DNA of 64,000 nt from Macrostomum hystrix (GCA_950097015.1 CATNEN010000005.1:3463501-3527500), one strand, 5' to 3'. Counted from the first letter of the stretch, positions 12,660-24,939 are shown. The notes: generated by a model from the letters alone, not told the origin. Numbers and translations are program-made.

Positions 12660-15560
12660 TTTTATGCTTTTATTCACTGGCTATTGGGGTTGTTATTCAC
12701 TGGCTATTGGGGTTGTTATTCACTGGCTATTGGGGTTGTTATTCTCTGGCTATTGGGGTTGTTATTCTCTGGCTATTGGGGTTGTTATTCTCTGGCTATT
12801 AGGGTTGTTATTCTCTGGCTATTGGGGTTGTTATTCACTGGCTATTGAGGTTGTTATTCACTGGCTATTGGGGTTGTTATTCACTGGCTATTGGGGTTGT
12901 TATTCACTGGCTATTGGGGTTGTTATTCACTGGCTTTTGGGGTTGTTATTCACTGGCTATTGGGGTTGTTATTCACTGGCTATTGGGGTTGTTATTCACT
13001 GGCTATTGGGGTTGTTATTCACTGGCTATTGGGGTTGTTATTCACTGGCTATTGGGGTTGTTATTCACTGGCTATTGGGGTTGTTATTCACTGGCTTTTG
13101 GGGTTGTTATTCACTGGCTATTGGGGTTGTTATTCACTGGCTATTGGGGTTGTTATTCACTGGCTATTGGGGTTGTTATTCACTGGCTATTGGGGTTGCT
13201 ATTCACTGGATATTGGGGTTGTTATTCACTGGCTATTGAGGTTGTTATTCACTCGCTATTGGGGTTGTTATTCACTGGCTATTGGGGTTGTTATTCTCTG
13301 GCTATTGGGGTTGTTATTCACTGGCTATTGGGGTTGTTATTCTCTGGCTATTGGGGTTGTTATTCACTGGCTATTGGGGTTGTTATTCACTGGCTATTGA
13401 GGTTGTTATTCACTGGCTATTGGGGTTGTTATTCACTGGCTATTGGGGTTGTTATTCACTGGCTATTGGGGTTGCTATTCACTGGCTATTGGGGTTGTTA
13501 TTCACTGGCTTTTGGGGTTGTTATTCACTGGCTATTGGGGTTGTTATTCACTGGCTATTGGGGTTGTTATTCACTGGCTATTGGGGTTGTTATTCACTGG
13601 CTATTGGGGTTGTTATTCACTGGCTATTGGGGTTGTTATTCACTGGCTTTTGGGGTTGTTATTCACTGGCTATTGGGGTTGTTATTCACTGGCTATTGGG
13701 GTTGTTATTCACTGGCTATTGGGGTTGTTATTCACTGGCTATTGGGGTTGCTATTCACTGGATATTGGGGTTGTTATTCACTGGCTATTGAGGTTGTTAT
13801 TCACTCGCTATTGGGGTTGTTATTCACTGGCTATTGGGGTTGTTATTCTCTGGCTATTGGGGTTGTTATTCACTGGCTATTGGGGTTGTTATTCTCTGGC
13901 TATTAGGGTTGTTATTCTCTGGCTATTGGGGTTGTTATTCACTGGCTATTGGGGTTGTTATTCACTGGCTATTGGGGTTGTTATTCACTGGCTATTGAGG
14001 TTGTTATTCACTGGCTATTGGGGTTGTTATTCACTGGCTATTGGGGTTGTTATTCACTGGCTATTGGGGTTGTTATTCACTGGCTTTTGGGGTTGTTATT
14101 CACTGGCTATTGGGGTTGTTATTCACTGGCTATTGGGGTTGTTATTCACTGGCTATTGGGGTTGTTATTCACTGGCTATTGGGGTGGCTATTCACTGGAT
14201 ATTGGGGTTGTTATTCACTGGCTATTGAGGTTGTTATTCACTCGCTATTGGGGTTGTTATTCACTGGCTATTGGGGTTGTTATTCACTGGCTTTTGGGGT
14301 TGTTATTCACTGGCTATTGGGGTTGTTATTCACTGGCTATTGGGGTTGTTATTCACTGGCTATTGGGGTTGTTATTCACTGGCTATTGAGGTTGTTATTC
14401 ACTGGCTATTGGGGTTGTTATTCACTGGCTATTGGGGTTGTTATTCACTGGCTATTGGGGTTGTTATTCACTGGCTATTGGGGTTGTTATTCACTGGCTA
14501 TTGGGGTTGTTATTCACTGGCTATTGGGGTTGCTATTCACTGGCTATTGGGGTTGTTATTCACTGGCTATTGGGGTTGCTATTCACTGGCTATTGGGGTT
14601 GTTATTCACTGGCTATTGGGGTTGCTATTCACTGGCTATTGGGGTTGTTATTCACTGGCTATTGGGGTTGTTATTCACTGGCTATTGGGGTTGTTATTCA
14701 CTGGCTATTGGGGTTGTTATTCTCTGGCTATTGGGGTTGTTATTCACTGGCTATTGGGGTTGTTATTCACTGGCTATTGGGGTTGTTATTCACTGGCTAT
14801 TGGGGTTGTTATTCACTGGCTATTGGGGTTGTTATTCACTGGCTTTTGGGGTTGTTATTCACTGGCTATTGGGGTTGTTATTCACTGGCTATTGGGCTTG
14901 TTATTCACTGGCTATTGGTGTTGTTATTCAGTGGCTATTGGGGTTGTTATTTACTGGCTTTTGGGGTTGTTATTTACTGGCTATTGGGGTTGTTATTCAC
15001 TTGCTATTGGGGTTGTTATTCACTGGCTATTGGGGTTGTTATTCACTGGCTATTGGGGTTGCTATTCACTGGCTATTGGGGTTGTTATTCACTGGCTATT
15101 GGGGTTGCTATTCACTGGCTATTGGGGTTGTTATTCACTGGCTATTGGGGTTGCTATTCACTGGCTATTGGGGTTGTTATTCACTGGCTATTGGGGTTGT
15201 TATTCACTGGCTATTGGGGTTGTTATTCACTGGCTATTGGGGTTGTTATTCTCTGGCTATTGGGGTTGTTATTCACTGGCTATTGGGGTTGTTATTCACT
15301 GGCTATTGGGGTTGTTATTCACTGGCTATTGGGGTTGTTATTCACTGGCTATTGGGGTTGTTATTCACTGGCTTTTGGGGTTGTTATTCACTGGCTATTG
15401 GGGTTGTTATTCACTGGCTATTGGGCTTGTTATTCACTGGCTATTGGTGTTGTTATTCAGTGGCTATTGGGGTTGTTATTTACTGGCTTTTGGGGTTGTT
15501 ATTTACTGGCTATTGGGGTTGTTATTCACTTGCTATTGGTGTTGTTTTTCACTTGCTATT
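12660..15560. repeat. Minisatellite, 23-bp unit, about 126 copies
   Basis: Array of a 23-bp unit (core ggctattggggttgttattc) with one GGGG run per unit. Marker variants (ctggatattgg) recur at 13209, 13761 and 14198, that is at 24 and 19 units, showing block duplications. As 23 is not a multiple of 3 and the unit lacks stops in all plus frames, overlapping frames up to 514 codons exist; they are artefacts. Confidence 0.97.
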
Positions 15561-16033
15561 ATGGGGTATGCTTTTAGGGTTGTAGTAACGTGTATATTAC
15601 CTATAATTCTTGCTGAAAGCTGGTAAATAATATATTTTGTAATTCTATAGGTAATTTGAGTCAAAGATACTTTATAAAGCGGTTAAGACTGTCGCATTCG
15701 GTTTTTATTTAATATTGTAGAATTATAATTCAAAGTTCGTTGTCACACGCTGAAAACAAACGTGTAAAAATAAAATATGTTATATAAATTGAGAATATCA
15801 TTTTGCTAGTGTACAGGTCTCTTAACAGAACTTATTATGTTTACAATAGCTCAAGTGTGCTGTTTACAGTTCAGTTAGCTACTGCAAATTCCTAGTTAAA
15901 CTGGTAAACTATTATAGTTGATTTTTAGGCTCTCAAGTCAAAAATGGTGTTACAATTTTGTACGATTTTACTTGATCAAGTAACTTATCGCTCTAAAGGT
16001 CAGTTGGTCTCAAACTGAAGAGAGTCTTTAGGA
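15561..16033. other. AT-rich spacer
   Basis: No gene, RNA or clear repeat seen between the 23-bp array and the hAT-like element. Confidence 0.5.
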
Positions 16034-16706
16034 CTGGGGTCGGCAAAGTTATTAGCTAGCGGGCCAAAGAGAAAACCTGAAAACATACAGTCGCATTGAC
16101 TGTAGAAACGTGAGATAGGAAGGAGATGACAAGAGGAGATAAGACTCGGTATATATGAGATTTTGGAGAGATGAGACACGGGATAGAGGAAAAAGGACAG
16201 GGGAGAGATGAGACAGGGGAGAGATGAGACAGGGGAGAGGTGAGACGGGAGAGATGATACAGGGAAGTGATGAGATACGGGATAGAGGAGACAGGAGAGA
16301 GATAAGACACGGGAGAGATGAGACGGAAGTGATGGGACAGGGGAGAGATGAGACGGAAGTGATGGGACAGGGGAGAGATAAGACAGAAGTGATAGGACAG
16401 GGGAGAGATGATACAGAAGTGATGGGACAGGGGAGAGATAAGACAGAAGTGATGGGACAGGGGAGAGATGAGACGGAAGTGATGGGACAGGGGAGAGATA
16501 AGACAGAAGTGATGGGACAGGGGAGAGATGAGACAGGGAAGTGATGAGACATAGGAGAAATAAGACGGAAGTGATGAGAAAGGGGAGAGATGAGGCACGG
16601 GAGAGATAAGACAGGATACTATAGGTGTAGGAAGGGGCAACATGCCGGATTTGGGAGCTTCGAGGGCCGCATCTGGCCCGCGGGCCGGAGTTTGCCGACC
16701 CCTTGA
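16034..16706. mobile_element. hAT-like non-autonomous element (MITE)
   Basis: The two ends carry inverted ggggtcggcaaa (left 16036-16047, right complement ending about 16702), with the adjoining GC-rich gggccgcatctggcccgcgg block at the right. This is the terminal signature of many non-autonomous hAT elements. There is no transposase. The interior is almost entirely a 30-bp minisatellite. I could not find a clean 8-bp target duplication, so the ends may be eroded. Confidence 0.68.
16095..16612. repeat. Minisatellite, 30-bp unit, inside the hAT-like element
   Basis: Units of gatgggacaggggagagatg plus agacggaagt, roughly 15 copies, becoming irregular at both ends. Its complement contains the tgtctcat motif found in arrays at 54.95, 56.19 and 61.26 kb. 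Open frames across it on both strands are not genes. Confidence 0.93.
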
Positions 16707-16732
16707 ACCTGAGGGCATGGTCTCTTAATTAT

Positions 16733-19700
16733 TCATTCGTTGACCTCTTCGTCTTCCTTGAGCGTCGGCATCAGAAGACTCTGGCCAGACGAAGCCGCAC
16801 TCCTCGTCTTCGACAAGTGCGCAGTCGGACCTTCGGCTGGTCCGGCTCGCTGACTGACCAGACGCTTCTGGGCCGTTGTCAGTGGCGGTGGAGACGCTGC
16901 TCGAATGCTACTGGTAATTGTCATGTACGAGTCATCGAATGGAACGTCTGGACTTGGTGGCGGCGCGCCAGGCCCCTGGCCTTGAGCAGATGTCGTCGCC
17001 GGATTCAACAATCTGGCGCTGTCCTGGTCTTGCTCCGAAAATTCGTCTGTTCGATCTGCTTCGTATTTTTGTTTATCGCTGTCCAAGTCGGCATCTGGCT
17101 GAGGCGTGGTCAGAGACAGGCTCGCTCGGCCAGCTGCTGAGCTAACTTCGTCTTCGATTTCATTGCTGCCATCAGTTTGTAGAGGGCTTTCTTCTTCCTC
17201 ATTCATAGAGGAGGTGGCGATAGTCAGACGAGTGCCATCTCGCGTCGTCGGATGTGGCGCCTCGGCGTGATAAGCGTCGCCCCACGGATCGTCCAGATCG
17301 TAGGTTGGCCGATTCATGGCCAATAGGGTTGCTAGGGCTGAGTTCTGGAATGAAATCGGTGGTGTTTCAGGACTGGAATCGGTGGTGTTTCAGGACTGGA
17401 ATCGGTGGTGTTTCAGGACTGGAAACGGTGGTGTTTCAGGACTGGAATCGGTGGTGTTTCAGGTCTGGAATCGGTGGTGTTTCAGGTCTGGAATCGGTGG
17501 TGTTTCAGGACTGGAATCGGTGGTGTTTCAGGTCTGGAATCGGTGGTGTTTCAGGTCTGGAATCGGTGGTGTTTCAGGACTGGAATCGGTGGTGTTTCAG
17601 GTCTGGAATCGGTGGTGTTTCAGGACTGGAATCGGTGGTGTTTCAGGACTGAAACCGGTGGTGTTTCAGGACTGAAACCGGTGGTGTTTCAGGACTGGAA
17701 TCGGTGGTGTTTCAGGGTTGAAATTTACAATAAAACTCTTCAAGTTCACTGACCTTTCCGCCCGGCTTTCTACTCGGAAGCACTTCGTCTAGCAGCGTCG
17801 ACCGATCCGAGCGACACTCGACGGCCAATGACCCTGACCCGTCCTGAACAGATGAGTTCTGCGACCTGGCAGACAGAGGCGCCGAAGCTGACGGCGTGGT
17901 ATCAGCTGATACCGGACCAAGCATTAGCTGGCAGTCTCGGCCAAGAGATCGTTTAAAATGTCCAGTAACCAGTCTTGACGAGCCACCGCCAGTCTTCGGA
18001 TTGGGTTTTTTACTTTTCTTGTCTTGGTTTCCACTGTTAGGGGCTTCAATCGGTGGCAGGCGACGCTTTTCATGAACTTCACCCCCCGAGCTGTCCATGA
18101 GGAACACTGGCGCTTTGGCTGTGTGCTTCTGCGGCTCGCGCAGGTTTCTGCCAGATTCACTGTTGTGCAACTGCGCTCTGCGCTGGCGCAACACGTGACG
18201 CTCGAAATCGCTGGACGAAGCTTGCTGCTGCGCCTGTGCTTGGGTCTGCGTCTGCCCTGCTTGACCTGTCGGCGACTCCGCAGCCTGCTCCACCATGCGA
18301 GCCAGGCTCTCATTTGTCATTGGCTCTCTGAGAAGAGGCGTGAGGTGGGTTAGAGGCTTTCGCTTGTCATTGGCTCTCTGAGAAGAGGCGTGAGGTGGGT
18401 TAGAGGCTTTCGCTTGTCATTGGCTCTCTGAGAAGAGGCGTGAGGTGGGTTAGAGGCTTTCGCTTGTCATTGGCTCTCTGAGAAAAGGCGTGAGGTGGGT
18501 TAGAGGATCTCGTTTGCCATTGGCTCTCTGAGAAGAGGCGTGAGGTAGGTTAGAGGCTCTCGTTTGTCATTGGCTCTCTGAGAAGAGGCGCGAGGTGAGG
18601 CTCTGCAAACCTCGCTTGCTGTTGGCTTTTGTATGAGCTATTAAGGGAGTGGGTAATATTTTGGCGCATGTCTGCAATTGGCAATTACAACATTAGTTTA
18701 TAGTAATAATATTTTGCAGTTAGTGTGGAATTTCAAATAATATTATTTGTAGCTAATTTATGAATAAACCAACAGTTTTTCGGTTAATAGCAATCCAACA
18801 AGGTTAAGTACCAGAGAAGTAATATCAATATCATTTGATCCTCACTAAAAAACTACAATTCTACTGTTGACTAAAACAAATTCGCATTGTTAAAAGGTTA
18901 GTTAAAACAAAAGAAGCTATTTTCTAGATAAATATTCGGTTTGGCTAAAGGTTAAAGTTGATATATTTGATTTAGTGATTTGTTATTATTGACACCTCTG
19001 GAGCTATTGATTCTCACCCTTGGTCCACACTTCGCAGCACCTCTGACAGAAGTCCAGATGGCAATTTGAACAGGTCCACGCTGCTTTTGTGTTCATGTTT
19101 ATTAGAATTAAAATTAATTTATGAAAGTTGCATTTGCATTTAATTGATGCGATTATATAAAATGAGAAATAAACAGGTGAGATGTGTGTAGGAACATGTA
19201 TTTCGCATGTAAATCGCAACTTTCTTTGTATGAAAGTCAATTCTTTTAGTTTACCTTCACGCCGCAGTCAATCTGTGTATTTATTATTTAAAGAAAGTTA
19301 TAATTTATAGAGAGCTGAAATAATCTGAAGCTGTAATTGCGGAGAGATGACTCGGTTTTTTTAAATTATCGATCACGAAGGATAACGATAGCTCGATTGA
19401 TAAGAGAGCCAGGTCAGATAATCAGATTTACACCTGGCCCTCATGGGGGGGTCGAATGGCGACAAGCCTCAGGTTTTCTCTCCTCGGCCGCGCCTCAAAT
19501 GAATGCGACCTCGCCGCGGATTCGAACTCAGGGAACTCAGGGAACTCAGGAACTCGATTTCAACAATAAGTTGAAATGGGCAGAATTGCCTCCTCGCTGG
19601 CTGCGAGTCTAGTGTCACCAAATGATGTGCCATTTCCCGCAGCCCTCGTGCAATTATTATTATTATTATTATTATTATGAAACATTTCTAACACTTACGC

Positions 19701-21168
19701 ATGCCTATACTCACCTTTGCCTAGCTGCAGAGGTGGGAGCCAGTGTTTTAAAGAATCGCTGCACTCTAGCCGTTGACAGGTGAGACCGCTCCACCGCTCT
19801 TTCCTGGAATTCATTGTTTGAATTCATGTTGCAAAACAGTTACAATAACGAAAAAAAATCAAAATTAAGCGCTTCACCTGCAGAGCGGCTTGTCGTTGAT
19901 TATAGTTATCTTCCTGAAGGAACTGGCTCAGCTCGTCGTTGATGTTCACTCGGCCAAGCGAAGGATCTGCATCGCTGTGTCTGTTTGGAATTGAATTAAG
20001 AACTATATAAAGAAACTTTGCTTTAAAATAACTAGTTTATGTCTACTGCATTGTATTTTACATGTAGGGACAGTTCAGTTTCATTTTCAACTTCAGCTAA
20101 TTAATTTGTGTCTTTTGTTTAAACTTCTACACCTGAGCTTAGACGTCTGGGAGTTTTTAAGCTTGATCACCCCCGGTGGTTTGGAGTCAAAATAAAGTAG
20201 GGCTTTTTTAGCTTACAAACCCGAGCTACCAAGCTTAGATTCTTGAGGGCATTTCAAGTTGGAAGCCTTAGAATATTTTCCTTACCTGAGCGGTCCTTCC
20301 TTAGGTTTCCGATTGGGATTCGGCACCCAAACGTATTCCCTGCTGGCATTGTGAAGCCCGAAAAAATTTCGCGTCGCCTCTCCTTGTTGCTGCAGCTCCG
20401 ATATATCCTGCACGCGGAGAACCTGTTGCTTAGTAGCAGGACGACGACGACCACCATGTTGCCGCCTTCTACTAGAAAGCTTTTTCTTGTCTCCATCTTC
20501 CTCTTCTTCCTCATCTTCATCGAAATCGTTTTCTTCTCCATCATCTTGTTCCGGATCGTATCCTTCTTCACTGCTGCGAGTAACTCGCTTGTGCACCCCT
20601 TCCTGCTTCAAGTTCGGTTCCCTCTGGTGCCTGCTCAGACTGGACATTGGTGTCGGCATGTGTTTGATTGACAGCTGACCGGCCGAGATGCCCCGGCCTC
20701 CGCCCGTGGTGGATTGCCAGTCTTCGGCATCAAACGAGTGACCACCGACACTGTTGAACAATTCATTAACTAGGTTGTGCACCTTCTGAGTGGGGATCTC
20801 CGCAGCTGAAATTATTGTACGTAGCAGTGAAAGAAATAAAGTTGAAAAGGAAGAAAATGTTATTCCCTTCTCTAGAATTATTATTTTTAAATTATTCTTC
20901 AATTTATGCTAAGAAGGTACTCAATAATTAACTAAATTAAATCTACTGTATTGTTCTTACCTCTACGGGGCGCTGAATCTTGTTCAGATTTTTTATCTTT
21001 TTGATAGATTTCGCTTGGTGGTAGGCCTTTTAGCATAAGCAAATATGCATTTCTGCGGTACAGCTTTCTAGACGCCCAACATGATGGGTGGGAACAGCCA
21101 ACATCACTACAATGGTTTATCACCAAAGTAGGAGTCTCCATTCGCGCAATCGCTGCTAAAGCATCCAT
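16733..21168 (-). CDS. Unrecognised 701-residue protein, six exons
   Basis: Minus-strand gene reconstructed from six exons with matching phases: 20961-21168 (ATG at 21168), 20286-20805, 19878-19980, 19715-19803, 17754-18327 and 16733-17344 (stop). The total is 2,106 nt. The N-terminus has a Cys/His cluster (NHCSDVGCSHPSCW, residues about 18-31) that could bind a metal, followed by KLYRRNAYLLMLKGLPPSEIY. Exon 2 encodes an acidic run (NDFDEDEEEEEDGDKKK) next to a basic one (SSRRRQHGGRRRP). Exons 3-4 look helical (NINDELSQFLQEDNYNQRQ, RVQRFFKTLAP). The last two exons are low-complexity, rich in Q, S, P and E, and probably disordered. No signal peptide or membrane helix. The order acidic-basic-disordered suits a nuclear or scaffold protein, but I do not recognise the family. 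Exon structure is the secure part; function is unknown. Confidence 0.8.
17345..17722. repeat. Minisatellite, 23-bp unit, about 16 copies
   Basis: Units of tcggtggtgtttcaggactg plus gaa, with gtctggaa variants, filling intron 5 of the unrecognised minus-strand gene. The repeat abuts the splice acceptor of its last exon. Plus-strand frames through it are artefacts. Confidence 0.96.
18316..18612. repeat. Tandem repeat, 50-bp unit, about six copies
   Basis: The motif gtcattggctctctgagaag recurs at 18316, 18366, 18416 and 18466, then in two more diverged copies. The first unit overlaps the acceptor and first codons of exon 5 (17754-18327) of the minus-strand gene, so the repeat unit was copied from an intron-exon boundary and each unit carries a potential splice acceptor. 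Confidence 0.93.
19004..19277 (-). other. Possible alternative exons with a zinc-finger-like Cys pattern
   Basis: Inside intron 4 of the minus-strand gene, 19004-19090 encodes WTCSNCHLDFCQRCCEVWTK (C-x2-C-x5-C-x2-CC) before a stop. A short flanked segment at 19256-19273 reads IDCGVK between an acceptor and a gtaaac donor. Phases do not connect cleanly with the main exons: entry to the Cys-rich piece needs phase 1, the upstream exon leaves phase 2. It could be an alternative or decayed exon, or chance. Confidence 0.25.
19560..19680 (+). mobile_element. SINE-2 tail fragment ending in (ATT)n
   Basis: The stretch from aatgggcagaattgcctcct to gcagccctcgtgcaattatt matches the 3' part of the SINE-2 copies at 42.4, 46.3 and 52.8 kb, and ends in about nine att triplets. 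Confidence 0.8.
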
Positions 21169-21622
21169 TACTTACTTAATTTCTTTTTTATCGCAAAAGT
21201 AGCAAAGTATAAGATGTTAACCACACCACATTATAAGTCAAACAACCCAATAAACGAAACAAACTATGAATGTTAAAATCTCAAATGAGGTGATGGCTAC
21301 ACAGAATATTTTCTAGATTTTATAGCTTAACTAGTAACATTTGTTTATAATAAAAGTACCGAAAAGAAGAGAATAATTATTATGATTGCATTAATAATAT
21401 CTAGAAGGCAGATCTTGTTTTAATAAGTTGTTAGCGCGTAATTTAAAATATACAATTTTGAATTGCTCTTTGATACAAATATGTTCTCGGGCCGGAAAGT
21501 CACTATCGCAGCAGCAATAGCAGTTTCTGTGGTCACGACTTAATATCGCTAAAGTATCATTTAATTTATTAATAACACATTCTTAAATACTTTATCTTAT
21601 ACTTTTCAAATTCATCTAAAGT
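21169..21622. promoter_or_regulatory. Divergent promoter region between the unrecognised gene and GCLM
   Basis: The two start codons face away from each other, 454 bp apart, so the interval must hold both promoters and 5' leaders unless leader introns exist. I found no clear TATA box. I looked for an antioxidant response element (TGACnnnGC), expected for GCLM in some animals, and did not see a good match. Confidence 0.55.
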
Positions 21623-24600
21623 ATGACAGAACTACCACTGATTCCTAAATGTCAGGGAATCATCTTTGACACTGGAAACATACTAACATGGAGTAGGTTG
21701 CGAAAGAAGCCTCTCATCTCGGGAACTGACGAGGTGAAATTTCCTTTTATATGCTTCTAATTAAAATAGTATGACTATGAGCTAACTGTGTTTAAATTTT
21801 CTGTGAAAGGGTTGCATGTCCATGTCCCTAGGAGGCTAGGACAATTGCTAGACCTCTTATTATTAGTAACTTAATGAGTTATAAACTCCTATTCCGGAGC
21901 TATGATTTATCTTGCCTTAATAGTCAGGGTGAGTGGCAGAGTAGGTTATACATAATTGTCTATTGCACTAAGGTCCAGTCTCCTTAGCAAATCTTGGAAT
22001 TTCAAAGTTTAGGAAAGGTTTGACACTATATAGGCTGTAGTTTTCATGGATAGAAAGTAGGAGAGATCTCACTATCATTGAGAAATCTAAAAGCCCAATC
22101 ATTTATCTGCTATATTTATGTTTTACCTATTGAAATCAAGTCATTCAATTAGCTATGAGACTAGCAATAACTTAAGTATAATGGGTGTAAAAAGTAGCAA
22201 TGTAATCCCATTCAACTGTGAGTATCAGAGTCTCTTAATCTGCTAATACACCTGTGAGTAATAAAAGCAGTGATGTATTCTAATAAAAGTGGCCAAAATT
22301 TTTAACACCTGAAACAACCTGAATTGTCTAGAAAAGTTGGTGAACCTCTAATTAATCAGCTATAATTATGATTGATTTCACCTGAAGTGAAGCTTTTTGA
22401 CTTAAATTAAGATAGACTCTTGTAGTTGGCATGTCCAATAGAATTTAGATATTTCTTATTATGCAAAAATATTTTCTACTTGCCATATTGTATGAATTTC
22501 AATCTTAAAAGACAAATCTTAAGCAAAATAATTTCAATTTGTTCATGGTTTTATGCATTTCTGTGATTTTATATGAAGTTCACATAGTTTTTTTGACTTG
22601 CTCAATTAATTTTGTTACACAATCTTTTTTGGCTTAATTGTCAAATGCATTGATTACTTTCTGCAAGAATTTTATCCTGGCTATGTAAAAGCTAACAAAT
22701 ATTGATACCAGAACAAATAAAATTAAGGCCTTTCAATGAATGCTAGTAAGCTAGAGATCAGCTAGATTTTTTCTGTGAGCTATGGTAGCATACTCAATAA
22801 TTAACTATTAATTATTAATTATTATATATTATATTATATTTTCTTTATTTCTTATTTATTATAAAAAATTATTTTTTATTAAGAATATAATATATCAAGG
22901 TATATAAAATAAATGCAACATTCCTTTTTCTATATTTTTCTGTCACAATATCAGGCCATAGTTATATACTAGTTGCCTAGAACTTGCTATTTTTTGATGC
23001 TCATATGATTGATTAGCTCTTCATCTCTATGAACAATCCGACATAGATTCTGGACAGCACTGACTCGCTAGTGAAGTGCTGGTTAAAGCGCCAAGATCTA
23101 GACTCACTCCAACGCTCCGATCTTCTCCGTGTCTGCTGCCCAATCCATGGCAATCAAGCTGAACTGGAGCGATCGCATATGACGCCAGAGCAGCGAGCCG
23201 AATTGAGGATTAATCTCAAGGTGCTTTTGTCTATGGTTACAATCCCAAGGAAGACAAAGCTTCTTTAGAGTAGCATTGATATAGCAGTTTGTGTACTCTT
23301 TCCTTTGCCATCCTATGTAATATTGCTAATACCTTATCGTTCTGATTTTGAATAGCTAAGCAGCTAAGATAAAGATAGCTACTAGTCTAAATGATTTTAA
23401 AACCCATTAATTACCATTAATTACCCATTAATTTCAAACCTCAGGTGACAATTTGGCCCGGTGATTATCGTCACGGCTCCATCCGGGAGGCTGTAGGAGA
23501 AGCCCTGGCGTCTCTATCGGCTACAGACTGCGACAGTGTTGTACTTAGCATCGCCGGCAATAGCTGGGTTAGACCGCCAGGCGGCGGACTGCTCCTAGAA
23601 GACGTGAAGCCGCTCTGGTTGGAATTGGAAGAACTGCTGGCCAATGACACGGTTGCTAGCCTGGGGGCGGCCGACTTCACGCCTGATTTGCTCGAGTCGC
23701 TTTACGCCTGGGCCCAGGTTAAGCCGCGCATTTGTCAGCTGCATACGCAGGTGAGACTAAGAGAGCAAGTGTGTAAAATAACTAGTGTCACGGAGACTGT
23801 TAGTGATAGTCTGGGATAATTGATAAGGATCTTGGCATGGTTAGTGAGGATCTGGGCATTGTTATTGAGGATTATTGAGGATCGTGGCATTAGTTAGTGA
23901 GCGTCTTGGAATATTAGTGAGGATCTTGGGAGAGCTATTGACGATTATGGATGATTCGTAAGGCTTTAGAATGGTTGGTGAGGATCTGGGATGCTTGGTG
24001 AGGATCTGGGATGTTTTGTAAGGATCTGGGATGCTTGGTGAGGATCTGGGATGCTTGGTGAGGATCTGGGATGCTTGGTGAGAATCTGGGATGCTTGGTG
24101 AGGATCTGGGATGTTTTGTAAGGATCTGGGATGCTTGGTGAGGAACTGGGATGTTTGGTGAGGATCTGGGATGCTTGTTGAGAATCTGGGATGTTTGGTA
24201 AGGATCTGGGATGCTTGGTGAGGATCTGGGATGCTTGGTGAGGATCTGGGATGTTTTGTGAGGATCTGGGATGCTTGGTGAGGATCTGGGATGCTTGGTG
24301 AGAATCTGGGATGCTTGGTGAGGATCTGGGATGCTTGGTGAGAATCTGGGATGCTTGGTGAGGATCTGGGATGCTTGGTGAGGAACTGGGATGCTAGTTA
24401 GAGGGTCTGAGATCCTTTATTAGGATCTGTAGTAATAGGTCGGTATGATCCAATGATCAGGGGATAGTTTATTAAGATATTAGGCGACCGATTGGTTGAC
24501 ACAGCTGTTTTCATGGGATCCTTATCTGGGGATTAAATTTTTCGTTTCCTCGCAGGTTGCCTGCACAACTCCGCTTCGCTTGCGCAATTTCGCCAGCGCC

Positions 24601-24825
24601 AATAATTTATTATTGCTGACGCACAGCGACAGTCCGGATCCGTTGCCTAGCGACCGATTGCAGAACTCCATCGCCGGCGCGTTCGGCAATCGAGAAGCGG
24701 ACGGCGCCGGCTGGCGACCTCGCTGGCTGGTCCGACTGTCAACTACGGTGCGCGATCGCGGGGTCGTCAAAACCTGGGGCTACGTCTACAAAGTTGAACG
24801 AGCCGGTCCTCGAGGAGGCTTTTAA
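21623..24825 (+). CDS. GCLM: Glutamate-cysteine ligase regulatory (modifier) subunit
   Basis: Regulatory partner of glutamate-cysteine ligase; it binds the catalytic subunit and raises its substrate affinity in the first step of cytosolic glutathione synthesis. Four exons, all phase 0: 21623-21733, 23047-23220, 23445-23750 and 24556-24825, giving 286 residues (human 274). Family landmarks are in order: DTGNILTWSRLRKKP (residues 16-30), MTPEQRAELRINLK before the exon 2-3 junction, VKPLWLELEELL then LESLYAWAQVKP in exon 3, LLLTHSD and WRPRWLVRL in exon 4, and a C-terminal RGVVKTWGYVYKVER. The fold is an aldo/keto reductase-like barrel without a need for catalysis. It is complete and intact. Intron 3 carries a 20-bp minisatellite. 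It shares a promoter region with the minus-strand gene upstream. Confidence 0.94.
23815..24410. repeat. Minisatellite, 20-bp unit, in GCLM intron 3
   Basis: About 22 regular copies of gatctgggatgcttggtgag from 23990 on, with degenerate longer versions at 23815-23990 that look like the ancestral sequence of the array. Confidence 0.96.
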
Positions 24826-24939
24826 ACCCGACACATTTTAGATCTGGTGCTGCAGAACTTCTAAAAATAGACAAACCTGTCTCTGTTATCCCATTTCTTC
24901 ACATCTTCCCTTAACCCTTTCTCTGCTCTTGCCCACTAA

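Noticed and set aside
12634-15626. Very long plus-strand frames (up to 514 codons) of GCYSLAIGVVIHW repeats resembling a membrane protein
   Set aside because: They occur in all three frames over a 23-bp tandem array without stops; no start context, no splice signals, no non-repeat sequence.
16052-16718. Minus-strand frame of ISPLSHHF repeats and plus-strand GRDETEVMGQ repeats
   Set aside because: 30-bp array inside a hAT-like element.
20243-20678. Plus-strand frames over the acidic run of the unrecognised gene
   Set aside because: Antisense shadows of exon 2 (20286-20805), which has splice sites and matching phase on the minus strand.
21169-21622. Antioxidant response element in the GCLM promoter
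   Set aside because: Only partial matches (ggtcacg near 21530) and no TGACnnnGC core.
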